DNA of 54,243 bases from Lachnospiraceae bacterium (GCA_015057505.1 SVEG01000021.1:1-54243), one strand, 5' to 3'; positions 7,657 through 16,637 are shown, numbered from the stretch's first letter. Notes: a model not told the origin generated them from the sequence alone. Numbers and translations: made by a program.

Positions 7657-9269
7657 GACAGTTTTATAAAAAATTCTTATCAGTTTGCTTCCTACTCATG
7701 CTTGTAATAGGAACTTCGGCGGTATTTACGGGTTGTCATGGCTCCAAGGGTATGAATGCCTTTGCCGTTCCTGAGGAATTTGACACATCGAAGGAATACG
7801 AGATTACTTTTTGGGCGAAGAACGATACCAATAACACGCAGGTTATGACTTATAAGAAGGCAATCAGTGATTTTGAGGCATTATATCCGAACGTAAAGGT
7901 TAATCTCAGATTGTATACCGATTACGGCAGACTTTATAATGATGTTATAACCAATATAGCCACGAATACTACACCGAATGTGTGTATTACATATCCCGAT
8001 CATATTGCAACATATATGACGGGTGCTAATCAGGTGGTTCCGCTTGATGAATTGTTTGTGGATGAGAAATTCGGTTTTAAGGGAAGTGAGGTTAAGTTTG
8101 ACGGACCTTCCAAGGATGAGATTATACCGAAGTTTCTTGAAGAGTGTATAATTGACGGTAAATATTATGCAGTTCCGTATATGCGCTCGACAGAAGCGTG
8201 TTATGTGAATGTGACATATCTTGAGGCACTCGGATATGAGCTCCCTGAGGTGCTTACATGGGATTTCGTCTGGGAGGTTTCCGAGGCGGCCATGGCACAG
8301 GATGCAGACGGTAACTTCCTTGTTAACGGTCAGAAGGTTATGATTCCTTTTATATACAAATCGACCGATAATATGATGATTCAGATGCTTAAGCAAAAGG
8401 GTGCAGGATATTCTACGGAGGACGGAGAAATATTACTTTTTAACGATACAACCAAGGAACTTCTTACGGAGATTGCAAAACACGGTGCGTCACGTTCTTT
8501 TTCAACATTTAAGATTTCAAGCTATCCGGCGAACTTCTTAAATGCGGGACAGTGTATTTTTGCGATAGATTCTACGGCAGGAGCAACATGGATGGGCTCT
8601 GAGGCACCGCTTCTTGATATCAGCGAGGACAAGCTTGTTAAATTCGAGACGGTTGTTAAGCCTATTCCGCAGTTTGATGCGGAGAACCCGCAGATGATAT
8701 CACAGGGACCGTCGGTTTGTATTTTTAACAAGGATGATCCGCAGGAAGTACTTGCTTCATGGTTGTTTATGCAGTATCTGCTTACCAACGACATTCAGAT
8801 TGGATATGCACAGACAGAAGGCTATGTGCCTGTTACATCCAAGGCGCAGGAGACGGCAGAGTATCAGGATTACTTGTCGCGAAGCGGAGAAGACAATGAT
8901 TTGTACTATGACATTAAGCTTGATGCAACAAAGCTTCTTCTTGATAATGTCGACAAAACCTTTGTGACACCTGTATTTAACGGCTCGGCTTCACTTCGTG
9001 ATGCGGCAGGCCAGCTTATTGAGAATACGGTAAAAGGTGTGAGAAGAAACCAGACAGCGGATGATGCTTTTTTTGAAACACTTTATGCGGATATGACGGC
9101 ATTATATCGTCTTGACCAATTGTCGGGAGGTTCAGGCATGGGAGGAAAGACCGAACTTGGAGAACTGCCTTCAACAGCAGTTGTGCTTCTTACAACCTTA
9201 GGTGTTGTATGGGTGTGTATTATCCTATATGTAGTATACGGGTTTGTAAAAAAGAGGAGAAATAGTTAA
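7653..9269 (+). CDS. Extracellular solute-binding lipoprotein of the sugar ABC transporter, with a C-terminal membrane helix
   Basis: A 538-residue substrate-binding protein, family 1. A signal peptide ends in a lipobox-like FTGC (Cys28), so the mature protein is lipid-anchored outside the membrane. The region YEITFWAKNDTNNTQ and following GRLYNDVITNIATNTTPNV is typical of CUT1 binding proteins. Unusually, the C-terminus adds a membrane segment (about residues 508-531: TAVVLLTTLGVVW, then IILYVVYGF) closed by KKRRNS. The protein would thus be tethered at both ends, and it is about 100 residues longer than normal. It is the last gene of the transporter operon. The sugar cannot be determined from sequence; neighbours give no clear hint. 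Confidence 0.88.
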   Translation: MRQFYKKFLSVCFLLMLVIGTSAVFTGCHGSKGMNAFAVPEEFDTSKEYEITFWAKNDTNNTQVMTYKKAISDFEALYPNVKVNLRLYTDYGRLYNDVITNIATNTTPNVCITYPDHIATYMTGANQVVPLDELFVDEKFGFKGSEVKFDGPSKDEIIPKFLEECIIDGKYYAVPYMRSTEACYVNVTYLEALGYELPEVLTWDFVWEVSEAAMAQDADGNFLVNGQKVMIPFIYKSTDNMMIQMLKQKGAGYSTEDGEILLFNDTTKELLTEIAKHGASRSFSTFKISSYPANFLNAGQCIFAIDSTAGATWMGSEAPLLDISEDKLVKFETVVKPIPQFDAENPQMISQGPSVCIFNKDDPQEVLASWLFMQYLLTNDIQIGYAQTEGYVPVTSKAQETAEYQDYLSRSGEDNDLYYDIKLDATKLLLDNVDKTFVTPVFNGSASLRDAAGQLIENTVKGVRRNQTADDAFFETLYADMTALYRLDQLSGGSGMGGKTELGELPSTAVVLLTTLGVVWVCIILYVVYGFVKKRRNS

Positions 9270-9277
9270 TTTAACTA

Positions 9278-9305
9278 TTGATTTCTTTGAAAATATGAGT
9301 ATAAT
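9278..9305 (+). promoter_or_regulatory. Probable sigma-A promoter for the lipoprotein gene
   Basis: TTGATT (9278-9283), 16-base spacer, TATAAT (9300-9305), 60 nt before the gene. It implies that the lipoprotein is transcribed separately from the ABC operon. Confidence 0.65.
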
Positions 9306-9365
9306 GATTTTGTGTTCAGTGGTAACACTTAATACATAATAAGAATTAAAAAGAGGAGAAAAGAA

Positions 9366-10118
9366 ATGAAGAAACTTACAACATTACTTTTGGCAGGCGT
9401 ACTCGCATTGTCATGTGTAGCATGTGGTGGTAAAGAGACAAAGGATGATCCTGCTAAGAAGTCAGAAGGCGTTATGACATACGCTGAGTATGATGCGGCA
9501 GCTATTGATTCAGAGGTTGTAATCGAAGCATATGTCCAGGCTAAGCAGGGCTGGTGGGTGAATGAAGGACAGGGTGTAGTAACAATCTATGCACAGGATA
9601 AGGACGGCGCTTACTTCATTTACAATTTGCCGTGTACTGAAGAAGAGAACAACAAGTTAACAGTTGGTACAAAGATTAAGGTTACAGGTCACAAGGCAGA
9701 GTGGTCAGGCGAAGTTGAGATTATCGACGCTAAGTACGAAGTTTTAGACGGTAACTATGTTGCAGAAGCTACAGATGTTACATCACTTCTCGGAACAGAT
9801 GACTTAATCAAGAAGCAGAACATGTTTGTTGCATTCAAGGGTATGAAGGTTGAGGCAAGCAAGAATGTAGACGGTAACGAAGTAGCATTCCTTTACAAGT
9901 GGAACGGTTCAGGCGCAGAAGGCGATGACCTTTACTTCAATGCTTCAGTTAACGGCAAGACATATACATTTACAGTTGAGTCATACCTTTGCGGTAGCGA
10001 TACAGATGTATACAAGGCAGTTAAGAACTTAAAGATTGGTGATACAATCGATATGGAAGGCTTCCTTTACTGGTATGACGGAGTTAATCCTCACATCACA
10101 TCTGTAACAGTTAAATAA
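9366..10118 (+). CDS. Hypothetical lipoprotein, possibly OB-fold
   Basis: A 250-residue secreted lipoprotein: a short signal peptide with lipobox CVAC (Cys20), then an acidic linker. The body contains two related segments, each with a VVIEAYVQAK- or FVAFKGMKVE-like strand followed by KLTVGTKIKVTGH or NLKIGDTIDMEGF. This pattern resembles nucleic-acid-binding-type OB folds found in secreted proteins of unknown role. No catalytic motif is seen. AAGAGGAG precedes the ATG, and a strong terminator follows. Codon use is notably biased to AAG, GGC and TAC, suggesting high expression. Function unknown. Confidence 0.8.
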   Translation: MKKLTTLLLAGVLALSCVACGGKETKDDPAKKSEGVMTYAEYDAAAIDSEVVIEAYVQAKQGWWVNEGQGVVTIYAQDKDGAYFIYNLPCTEEENNKLTVGTKIKVTGHKAEWSGEVEIIDAKYEVLDGNYVAEATDVTSLLGTDDLIKKQNMFVAFKGMKVEASKNVDGNEVAFLYKWNGSGAEGDDLYFNASVNGKTYTFTVESYLCGSDTDVYKAVKNLKIGDTIDMEGFLYWYDGVNPHITSVTVK

Positions 10119-10127
10119 ATTATAATC

Positions 10128-10159
10128 AAGGCTGTGCAAATTTTGCACGGCCTTTTTTT
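10128..10159 (+). terminator. Intrinsic terminator after the lipoprotein gene
   Basis: AGGCTGTGCAAA pairs with TTTGCACGGCCT around a very short loop and is followed by a run of seven T. Palindromic element copy 1 begins immediately after it. Confidence 0.85.
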
Positions 10160-10161
10160 GT

Positions 10162-10695
10162 GCCCTCCCGCAATATGTTATTGCTGTATGGCGCCTTTTT
10201 TAGGCTGAGTGGCAGTTATTATTTTTCGCAGGCAACATAGGTTTTCTAGAAGAACTTAGCTTTTTAAGCTTTCCGCCTAATTGTGCCGCGCAGAGTTGTC
10301 TGAGTGGAATTGAATAGAAGTTCAGTAGCGCGGGAGATATATAGATTTTATATATAAGGTTTATAAGGCACGCTCTCGCTACGATAAAAGACGTAGCGCT
10401 ACTAAGCTTGCGAGACGAAACAATAAATATATTAGTTATATAAGTTTTTGAGTTTCGTCTCGCGAGCTAAGGAGCGACGCTTTTATAGTGCCTTTAAACC
10501 TTATATATAAAATCTACATATCTCCCGCGCTACTTAAACTTCTTCAATTCCATGAGTTTCTTGGAGCGGCACAAAATCAAAGGGCGGAAAGCAAAAAGCT
10601 GTAGTTCTTCTTAAAACTGTAGAAGTTGCAAGAAAAATAATAACTGCCACTCGGCCTAAAAGGCGCCATACAGCTAAAATTTATTGTGGGAGGGC
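10162..10695. repeat. Large palindromic intergenic element, copy 1 (inverted relative to copies 2 and 3)
   Basis: A 534-bp imperfect palindrome. The outer arm 10207-10227 is a perfect reverse complement of 10632-10652, and GCTGTATGGCGCCTTTT (10183-10199) pairs with 10658-10674. The apical stem 10406-10421/10452-10467 encloses a 30-nt loop. The inner blocks match copies 2 and 3 when reverse-complemented, for example GCGCGGCACAAT and GTTTCGTCTCGC. There is no plausible coding frame. Its outer arms have more mismatches than those of copies 2 and 3. It fills most of the 700-bp gap between the lipoprotein and the ECF gene. It may be a structured RNA, a DNA hairpin element or a non-autonomous mobile element. 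Confidence 0.9.
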
Positions 10696-10734
10696 GTAAA
10701 AGAGGCGTGTAATAATTTGCACAGTTGATTTTTG

Positions 10735-10763
10735 TTGACGGATTAGGATGTGTGTATTATAAT
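10735..10763 (+). promoter_or_regulatory. Sigma-A promoter for the ECF S-component gene
   Basis: TTGACG (10735-10740), 17-base spacer, TATAAT (10758-10763). The leader then holds a small hairpin TCCAC/GTGGA at about 10780-10794. No riboswitch class was recognised in the 55-nt leader. Confidence 0.85.
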
Positions 10764-10818
10764 ACGAATTGCATTGTATCCACGGACAGTGGAATGGTAG
10801 CAGAAAGGAAAATTTAAT

Positions 10819-11388
10819 ATGGATCAGAAAACAAAGAAACTCGTTGGCGTAGGACTTTTAACAGCAATTGTTATCGTGCTTCAGGCACTTGCGGTTGCAA
10901 TCAGACCTACAGGACTTTTTAACATCTCACTTGTACTTGTACCAATAGTAGTCGGTGCGGCGCTGTATGGTTATAAGGCGGGAGCATGGCTTGGATTTGT
11001 GTTCAGTGTTGTAGTACTTATCACTGATGCGGCAGCATTTATGGCAATCAGTGTGCCGGGAACGATTATTACGGTAGTTCTTAAAGGAACTTTGGCCGGA
11101 CTTGTAGCCGGACTTGTGTATCTTGCACTTGAGAAGAAGAATCGTTATATTGCTGTAATTCTTGCTTCAATAGTATGCCCGATAGTTAATACGGGAATAT
11201 TCCTTGCAGGATGTTATGTGTTCTTCCTTGATACAATTAAGGGATGGGCGGCTGCAGCAGGATATGCATCGGCAGGAGCATACATAATTCTTGTTATGGT
11301 CGGCGTGAATTTTCTCATCGAGCTTGGTGTCAATATTGTACTTAACTCTGCAATTATGCAGATTATTAAAATCGGTAAAAAGAATTAA
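10819..11388 (+). CDS. ECF transporter S-component (vitamin or cofactor uptake)
   Basis: A 189-residue integral membrane protein with about six helices and an N-terminal KKLVGVGLLTAIVIVLQAL segment, the common pattern of substrate-capture subunits of energy-coupling-factor transporters. It would bind a vitamin and work with EcfA/EcfT encoded elsewhere; none of those lie in this window. The substrate is not evident; ThiT-, PanT- and RibU-like possibilities were considered but no diagnostic motif was secure. It is a single-gene unit with its own promoter and terminator. AAAGGA precedes the ATG. Confidence 0.8.
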   Translation: MDQKTKKLVGVGLLTAIVIVLQALAVAIRPTGLFNISLVLVPIVVGAALYGYKAGAWLGFVFSVVVLITDAAAFMAISVPGTIITVVLKGTLAGLVAGLVYLALEKKNRYIAVILASIVCPIVNTGIFLAGCYVFFLDTIKGWAAAAGYASAGAYIILVMVGVNFLIELGVNIVLNSAIMQIIKIGKKN

Positions 11389-11396
11389 TGATACAG

Positions 11397-11435
11397 AGCG
11401 ACTTGCAGATTATGCAGGTCGCTTTTATTTTTTTC
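11397..11435 (+). terminator. Intrinsic terminator after the ECF gene
   Basis: AGCGACTTGCA pairs with TGCAGGTCGCT (one G-U pair) around a five-base loop, followed by a T-rich tract. Confidence 0.85.
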
Positions 11436-11657
11436 AAAGTTACCTGTGATTTTTAACAGATGATCTACGATTTTTACATGGTAAAAATGCTTAAAAAAAT
11501 ATATCTCTATATACTACAAAATTACCAAAAATATATTGGATGGTGAGTTTTTGCTTACCGATTTTTTCGTAAAATGATAAAATTGTATTGTATCGTAAAA
11601 CAAACTTATTTGAGAAACAACAAGGTTTATCGGTTATGGAAAGGTAAGGTTATTTTG

Positions 11658-12170
11658 ATGTTTGAAATTGGTGATTATGTAGTAAAAGCCAACAGTGGAA
11701 TTTGTAAAATTGAAGAGATGGGGCGTCCGGACATTCCTTCGATCAGCAAGGATAAGTTGTATTTTATTCTGGTTCCGATTGAAGAGACCAAGACAAAGCT
11801 TTATGTATCGGTTGATAAAGCAGAGGACAGTTTACGAAAAGTTATAACGGAGAAAGAAGCCTGGGAGATTATTAATGAGATTCCGGCTGTAGAGGAAGCA
11901 TGGATTGCCGATGACAGACAAAGAGAGCAGAAGTATAAGGCGGCTATTCAGAGCGGAGATTTGAAGAAGCTTATCAGCATTATCAAAAACATGTATTCAA
12001 GAAGACAGATGAGAATTGCGGCAGGAAAGAAGAGTACATCCGTGGATGAGCATTTTTTCAAGCTTGCCGAGAATTATTTGTATACGGAGCTTGCTTTTGC
12101 GATAGGTGAGAAAAAAGAAAATATGAGAGATATCATTACGAAGAAGATTGATAGTGTGATGGCGGAGTAA
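11658..12170 (+). CDS. CarD-like transcriptional regulator
   Basis: A 170-residue protein. The N-terminal third (FEIGDYVVKANSGICKIEE, then KLYFILVP and TKLYVSVDKA) is the beta-barrel RNA-polymerase interaction domain shared by CarD and the TRCF RID. The rest is helical (IISIIKNMYSRRQMR region) and corresponds to the CarD DNA-binding domain. CarD proteins bind the beta subunit and modulate open-complex formation at stable-RNA and other promoters. I chose ATG 11658, since the frame upstream lacks a ribosome binding site and the protein then begins exactly at the conserved domain. It appears to be transcribed alone and ends in a terminator. The 269-nt region before it is AT-rich, with no clear promoter match that I trust. 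Confidence 0.85.
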   Translation: MFEIGDYVVKANSGICKIEEMGRPDIPSISKDKLYFILVPIEETKTKLYVSVDKAEDSLRKVITEKEAWEIINEIPAVEEAWIADDRQREQKYKAAIQSGDLKKLISIIKNMYSRRQMRIAAGKKSTSVDEHFFKLAENYLYTELAFAIGEKKENMRDIITKKIDSVMAE

Positions 12171-12186
12171 AACAATAGATGAAGAT

Positions 12187-12225
12187 AAAGGAAATGAGAG
12201 CGTATAGTTTTTCATTTCCTTTTTT
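12187..12225 (+). terminator. Intrinsic terminator after the CarD-like gene
   Basis: AAAGGAAATGA pairs with TCATTTCCTTT, followed by T residues to 12225. Confidence 0.8.
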
Positions 12226-12343
12226 GTGATTATTTATTGTTGAATGTCTCAGAATTTATATATAAAATTTGTAAGAAGTGTGGTATACTATGAGCAGTAT
12301 GCAAAATAAGTGAAGCGTATTTGTTTTATTAATGAGGTCATAA

Positions 12344-13735
12344 ATGCAAAAGAAGCTTTTACATAAAGAAAAACTTAATATGATAGTGGTTATTCTTACA
12401 CTTGCGTGGCCGACCATGCTCGAACAGCTTATGCAGACGGCGGTGCAGTATATAGATACTGCCATGGTTGGTTCACTTGGAACGCAGGCGACAGCAGCGG
12501 TCGGTGCGACAACTACCGTGAACTGGCTTATCGGAAGTACGGTTTCAGCACTTAGCGTAGGTTTTCTTGCTTATATTGCAAAGGCACTTGGTGCAGGAGA
12601 TAAAGTTGCTGCTAAGAGAGCGGTATCACAGGCAGTACTTGCAGTGCTTGTTACAGGCGTATTTTTTACGGTGATTACACTTTCATTAAGTGATGTAATT
12701 CCTGTGTGGATGCAGGTGGATGAGAATATTAGAGAACCTGCGTCAAAGTATTTTTTTATACTGTATCTTCCTATGCTTCCGAGAGCGGCAAGCATTATAT
12801 TCGGAACAGTACTTCGGGCGGCAGGTGATACCAAGACACCTATGAAGGTTGGTGTACTTGTTAATATCGTTAATGTTGTGCTTAATTTTCTGTTTATATA
12901 TCCTACAAGGGAAATGCATATTTTCTCGAAGAGTTTTACGATGATTGGAGCAGGACTTGGAGTAATCGGTGCGGCGATTGCCAGTGCAATGGCATTTACG
13001 GTGGGCGGCGTATGCATTACGATAGTTTTATGGAAGCATGAGCTTGTATCACCAAAGGGACAAAGTATTAAGCCTGACAGGGATATTCTTGAGCCGTGTC
13101 TTAAAGTGGCACTCCCGAATATGTTTCAACGTTTCGGGACATCGCTTGGCTATGTGGCTTTTGCTTCAATGATTAATTCAATCGGAGAGGTTGCAACAGC
13201 GGCACACACTATTGCGAATACTGTGGAGTCGGCATTTTATATTCCGGGCTACGGTATGCAGACAGCGGCGGCAACTCTTGCCGGTAATGCTTACGGTGCC
13301 AATGACAGAAAACGTATGAAGAATCTGGCGTCAATGTTTATTCCGATAGAGATAGGTCTTATGATTATATCGGGCGCAAGTCTTTTTATATTTGCACCGG
13401 TGCTCATGGATATTTTCTCTGACAGCAGTGAGGTAATCGGCCTTGGAACGACGGTGCTTAGGATGGTAGCAGTGTCAGAGCCGTTTTACGGATTTTCGAT
13501 AATTATTGAAGGTATGATGCAGGGTGTCGGCAAGACAAAGGAACCATTTGTTTACAATATTATTGGTATGTGGCTTGTGCGTATCGTAGGAACATTTATC
13601 TGCACACAGCTTTTTGATTTGGGGCTTGTGTCTGCATGGGCATGTATGATTCTGCATAATTTACTTTTGTTTGTACTGTTTTTGATATGCTTTGTGAGAG
13701 GCAAGTGGAACCCACTTAAAGAAGCAACCGAATAA
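12344..13735 (+). CDS. MATE family efflux transporter
   Basis: A 463-residue protein with twelve predicted membrane helices in two repeated halves. The beginning LAWPTMLEQLMQTAVQYIDT and the QATAAVGATTTVNWL segment are typical of MATE (NorM/DinF type) drug- or metabolite-sodium/proton antiporters. Length is normal for the family. It is followed directly by the HAD hydrolase gene with an 18-nt gap, so a short MATE-HAD-HD operon is likely. The exported compound is unknown. Confidence 0.9.
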   Translation: MQKKLLHKEKLNMIVVILTLAWPTMLEQLMQTAVQYIDTAMVGSLGTQATAAVGATTTVNWLIGSTVSALSVGFLAYIAKALGAGDKVAAKRAVSQAVLAVLVTGVFFTVITLSLSDVIPVWMQVDENIREPASKYFFILYLPMLPRAASIIFGTVLRAAGDTKTPMKVGVLVNIVNVVLNFLFIYPTREMHIFSKSFTMIGAGLGVIGAAIASAMAFTVGGVCITIVLWKHELVSPKGQSIKPDRDILEPCLKVALPNMFQRFGTSLGYVAFASMINSIGEVATAAHTIANTVESAFYIPGYGMQTAAATLAGNAYGANDRKRMKNLASMFIPIEIGLMIISGASLFIFAPVLMDIFSDSSEVIGLGTTVLRMVAVSEPFYGFSIIIEGMMQGVGKTKEPFVYNIIGMWLVRIVGTFICTQLFDLGLVSAWACMILHNLLLFVLFLICFVRGKWNPLKEATE

Positions 13736-13752
13736 AAATGTGGAGTGAAGCA

Positions 13753-14340
13753 ATGATAAAGAATATTGTTTTAGATATGGGGAATGTACTTTTGGATTTC
13801 AATCCGAATGTAATTATTGACAAAACTTGTGATACCGAAGAAGAAAAGGCTATTATTTTAAAAGAGCTTTTCTTTGGGGAAGAATGGATTATGGGTGACT
13901 ACGGAACCATAACTAATGCTGAACGTTATGACAGCATAAGTAAAAGAGTTCCGGAGCATTTGCACGGTAAGCTTAAAACGTGCATTGACAACTGGGATAT
14001 CTGCATGAAGCCGATACCGGGGGCGCAGGAGTTCTGCAAAAATGTAAGAGATAAGGGATATAATATATATGTACTTTCCAATGCCTGTAACAAATTCCAT
14101 GAGTATTTCCCTAGGCAATATGATGTGGAATTCTTTGACGGAATCATGGTATCATCGGACGTACACATGATAAAGCCGGATGTAAGGATATACGAGCTTT
14201 TGCTTGATAAGTACAAGCTTAAGGCAGAAGAATGCCTGTTTATTGATGATAGGGAAGAGAATGTTGAAGGCGCGAGAAAAGCCGGCATGAATGCAGTGGT
14301 TTTTATTAACAATTTTGACGAGATAATGAAGGGGTTATAG
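13753..14340 (+). CDS. HAD-superfamily (subfamily IA) hydrolase
   Basis: A phosphatase-like protein of about 195 residues. It begins with the HAD motif I region IVLDMGNVLLDF, whose first Asp is the nucleophile. In subfamily IA this motif is usually DxDxT; here the second Asp is replaced (DMGNV), as is common in the YihX/epoxide hydrolase-like branch with DxGNV. Motif II is YVLSNA, motif III is HMIKPDVRIYE, and motif IV is FIDDREENVEGA. ATG 13753 is preferred to the in-frame ATG at 13738 because GTGGAG lies before it. A small sugar phosphate is the likely substrate (YihX acts on glucose-1-phosphate), but this is unproven. Confidence 0.88.
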   Translation: MIKNIVLDMGNVLLDFNPNVIIDKTCDTEEEKAIILKELFFGEEWIMGDYGTITNAERYDSISKRVPEHLHGKLKTCIDNWDICMKPIPGAQEFCKNVRDKGYNIYVLSNACNKFHEYFPRQYDVEFFDGIMVSSDVHMIKPDVRIYELLLDKYKLKAEECLFIDDREENVEGARKAGMNAVVFINNFDEIMKGL

Positions 14341-14342
14341 GT

Positions 14343-14999
14343 ATGGAGTTCTTCGACAAGTATAAAAATGATATGCTTACATATGTTAAGGCTGAACTTG
14401 ATGCATACGAGACATCAGGTAATCCGAGAAAGCTTAAGATTGGATACAGTAGGTTTGAGCATACTTTGCGAGTGTACAAGTGGATGGAAAGGTTGTATGC
14501 CGAATATCCTAAGAAGGAGAGTATTGATTTTGAAGCACTTGCAATCGCGACAATTTTTCATGATATAGGCTATTGTGATGTGGAACATCACAAGCAACAT
14601 GCGACGATTGGCGCCGGATATTGCCGTAAGTATCTTAAAGATAGAAATTATCCGCAGGAGAAAACAGACTTTGTATGTGACTTGATTGCAAGACATTCAG
14701 GCAAAGAGCATATACATGAGGATATTCCTGCAGAGCTTGTTATACTTATGGAGGCAGACCTGCTTGATGATATCGGTGCAATGGGGCTTGTTATGGATGT
14801 GTGGCTTGAGGCGGCTTGCGAAGAGAATGTAACATTTGAGTCGATACTTGCGCATATGGAAAGATTTACGATAAGACAGATGCAGGAAGAACCCATGCAT
14901 ACGGAAGCAGGAAAGAGATTCTGGGCAGAGAAGCAGAAGCTTGCAGAGGACTTTGTGAGTGCGTACAGGGAAGATTTGCACAAAGGCCTTGAGGAATAA
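14343..14999 (+). CDS. HD-domain phosphohydrolase
   Basis: A 218-residue protein with the HD metal-binding pattern: H40 (RFEHTLRVYKW), the H73-D74 pair (ATIFHDIGY), and further His and Asp ligands in ARHSGKEH and EADLLDDIGAMG. HD proteins hydrolyse phosphate esters, often nucleotides. It starts three bases after the HAD gene stop, so the two are probably cotranscribed, pairing two phosphohydrolases. Substrate unknown. Confidence 0.88.
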   Translation: MEFFDKYKNDMLTYVKAELDAYETSGNPRKLKIGYSRFEHTLRVYKWMERLYAEYPKKESIDFEALAIATIFHDIGYCDVEHHKQHATIGAGYCRKYLKDRNYPQEKTDFVCDLIARHSGKEHIHEDIPAELVILMEADLLDDIGAMGLVMDVWLEAACEENVTFESILAHMERFTIRQMQEEPMHTEAGKRFWAEKQKLAEDFVSAYREDLHKGLEE

Positions 15000-15046
15000 G
15001 ATATACTTGAATATTGATGAAAACGTGTATAGAAGGAGAATGGAAA

Positions 15047-16474
15047 ATGCCTAATCCATATTTGCCTACATGGGAATACATACCCGACGGAGAACCGAGA
15101 GTATTTGGTGACCGCATATATGTGTATGGATCCCACGACAGAGTTGATTCGGAATTTTTTTGTGATTATAAACTTAAGGTCTGGTCGGCGCCACTTACGG
15201 ATCCGACAAACTGGATATGTCACGGTGACTGTTTTCATACAAGGACTGATCGAGACCATGCTACGGATACTGATTGGACAGAGCGAGAACTTTACGCTCC
15301 CGATGTGGTTGAAAAGGACGGCAAATATTATCTTTACGCGTATATAGTGGATGCGCCGGGATGTGTGGCGGTGAGTGATAAGCCGGAAGGTCCGTTCAAA
15401 TTACTTGGCAGATATGATGCAACAGCGCAGTACGAGGATCTTAAGAATAATCCGGAGAAGTATCTTGATAATCCGGACGCCTTAGATGATTATCTGGTGG
15501 ATGGTAAGCCTGAGGAGAACGGCACGCAGCATGAGATTGCCCTAAGGGATATGAAGGATGCCGTAATGATTGACCCGGGTGTTTTGGTTGATGATGACGG
15601 AAGGGTTTATGTGTACTGCGGATTTTTGCATTCGTATATGTTTGAAGTTGACCCGAATGATATGCGAACCGTCATACCGGGAAGCTATAAAAAGGATATT
15701 TTAGCCAAAGGAGAACCGCATAACTTTTTTGAAGCGTGCTCTCCGAGAAAAATAGGAGATACATATTATCTTATATATTCGCCGAGACAAGGCTCGCGTC
15801 TTGCCTACGCAACTTCAGACAGTCCTACGGGACCGTTTACATACAGAGGATATATTGTAGACAATTCGGATGGACATCCTGGTGGCAATGACCACGGCTC
15901 GGTGGCATGCATTAACGGTGAGTGGTACATTTTCTATCATAAGACCACGAATAATACTATAATGTCCAGAAGAGGCTGTGTGGAACGTACAGAGCTTCTT
16001 CATGACGGAAGCTTTAAGTATGTTAAAATGACGTCACACGGTCTTGATAATGCGCTTAATCCTTATTATGAGACTAAGGCAGAGCTTGCCTGTGTACTTA
16101 AAGGTAAATGCTTTGTAGCTGAAAAGAACGTGTTTAGCAGACCGATTATTAATATTTTGCCGGGTTCTGTAATAGGTTACCGTTCTTTTGATTTTGGAGA
16201 GGATTATTCGGGAACATCGCTTAAATTGTTTTTGGAGCTTGAGGGATGTGGGCAGACAGGAATAATTAAGGTGCATCTTGATAGTGAGGATTCTGAGCCG
16301 ATTGCACAGGGAAGCATACCTCTTGATAACAGTGTTTTAAGAATTGATATGCCTACTGTAACGGGGATACATGATTTGTTTTTTGTTTTTGAGAACGGAA
16401 AGACAGGATGGTTTAAAGACTGGTTTGATAACAGGGAATTATGCAGGCTGAACAGATTTGTGTTCTGTAAATGA
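15047..16474 (+). CDS. Glycoside hydrolase family 43 protein
   Basis: A 475-residue five-bladed beta-propeller enzyme for arabinan or xylan side chains (alpha-L-arabinofuranosidase or beta-xylosidase). The family pattern is visible: YIPDGEPRVFGDRIYVYGSHD-type start (catalytic base Asp in PDGEP), AVMIDPGVLVDDDGRVYVY (pKa-modulating Asp), and FFEACSPRKIGDTYYLIYSP (catalytic acid Glu). The C-terminal 110 residues look like a beta-sandwich, possibly a CBM6-like module. There is no signal peptide, so it acts on imported oligosaccharides in the cytoplasm. ATG 15047 is chosen over 15014 because AAGGAG lies about seven bases before it. A terminator follows. Confidence 0.88.
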   Translation: MPNPYLPTWEYIPDGEPRVFGDRIYVYGSHDRVDSEFFCDYKLKVWSAPLTDPTNWICHGDCFHTRTDRDHATDTDWTERELYAPDVVEKDGKYYLYAYIVDAPGCVAVSDKPEGPFKLLGRYDATAQYEDLKNNPEKYLDNPDALDDYLVDGKPEENGTQHEIALRDMKDAVMIDPGVLVDDDGRVYVYCGFLHSYMFEVDPNDMRTVIPGSYKKDILAKGEPHNFFEACSPRKIGDTYYLIYSPRQGSRLAYATSDSPTGPFTYRGYIVDNSDGHPGGNDHGSVACINGEWYIFYHKTTNNTIMSRRGCVERTELLHDGSFKYVKMTSHGLDNALNPYYETKAELACVLKGKCFVAEKNVFSRPIINILPGSVIGYRSFDFGEDYSGTSLKLFLELEGCGQTGIIKVHLDSEDSEPIAQGSIPLDNSVLRIDMPTVTGIHDLFFVFENGKTGWFKDWFDNRELCRLNRFVFCK

Positions 16475-16504
16475 TGCCACGAATTAAATAAAGATATTAT
16501 GAAT

Positions 16505-16537
16505 GCCGGAGCTATGAATGTAGTTCCGGTATTTTTT
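16505..16537 (+). terminator. Intrinsic terminator after the GH43 gene
   Basis: GCCGGAGCTA pairs with TAGTTCCGGT (one G-T pair), followed by ATTTTTT. Confidence 0.8.
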
Positions 16538-16550
16538 GATTTATTTTAAT

Positions 16551-16604
16551 TTAACAAAACTTAAACATTTTGTAAAACTTTTAAAAACATTACCGCCATA
16601 TAAT
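16551..16604 (+). promoter_or_regulatory. Three TTAACA-like direct repeats (11-bp spacing) plus -10 box before the small membrane protein gene
   Basis: TTAACA (16551), TAAACA (16562) and TAAAAC (16573) begin exactly 11 bp apart. They are followed 20 bp later by TATAAT (16599-16604). There is no separate -35 hexamer; the repeats occupy that region. This is the arrangement expected for an OmpR/PhoB-type activator, and an OmpR-type regulator is encoded 0.8 kb downstream. Confidence 0.55.
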
Positions 16605-16637
16605 GACCTCATAATAAAACAGAAAGAGGTAATCATT

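Noticed and set aside
10162-10695. Interpreting the palindrome as an ordinary bidirectional terminator or simple MITE
   Set aside because: It is far too long for a terminator and lacks a terminal T run of its own. MITEs have conserved ends and variable centres, the opposite of what the three copies show.
10764-10818. Possible riboswitch in the leader of the ECF S-component gene
   Set aside because: Only a 5-bp TCCAC/GTGGA hairpin is present in 55 nt and no known aptamer signature was recognised.
12187-12343. Promoter for the MATE gene (TATACT at 12284)
   Set aside because: No acceptable -35 hexamer lies at 16-18 bp, so it was not listed.
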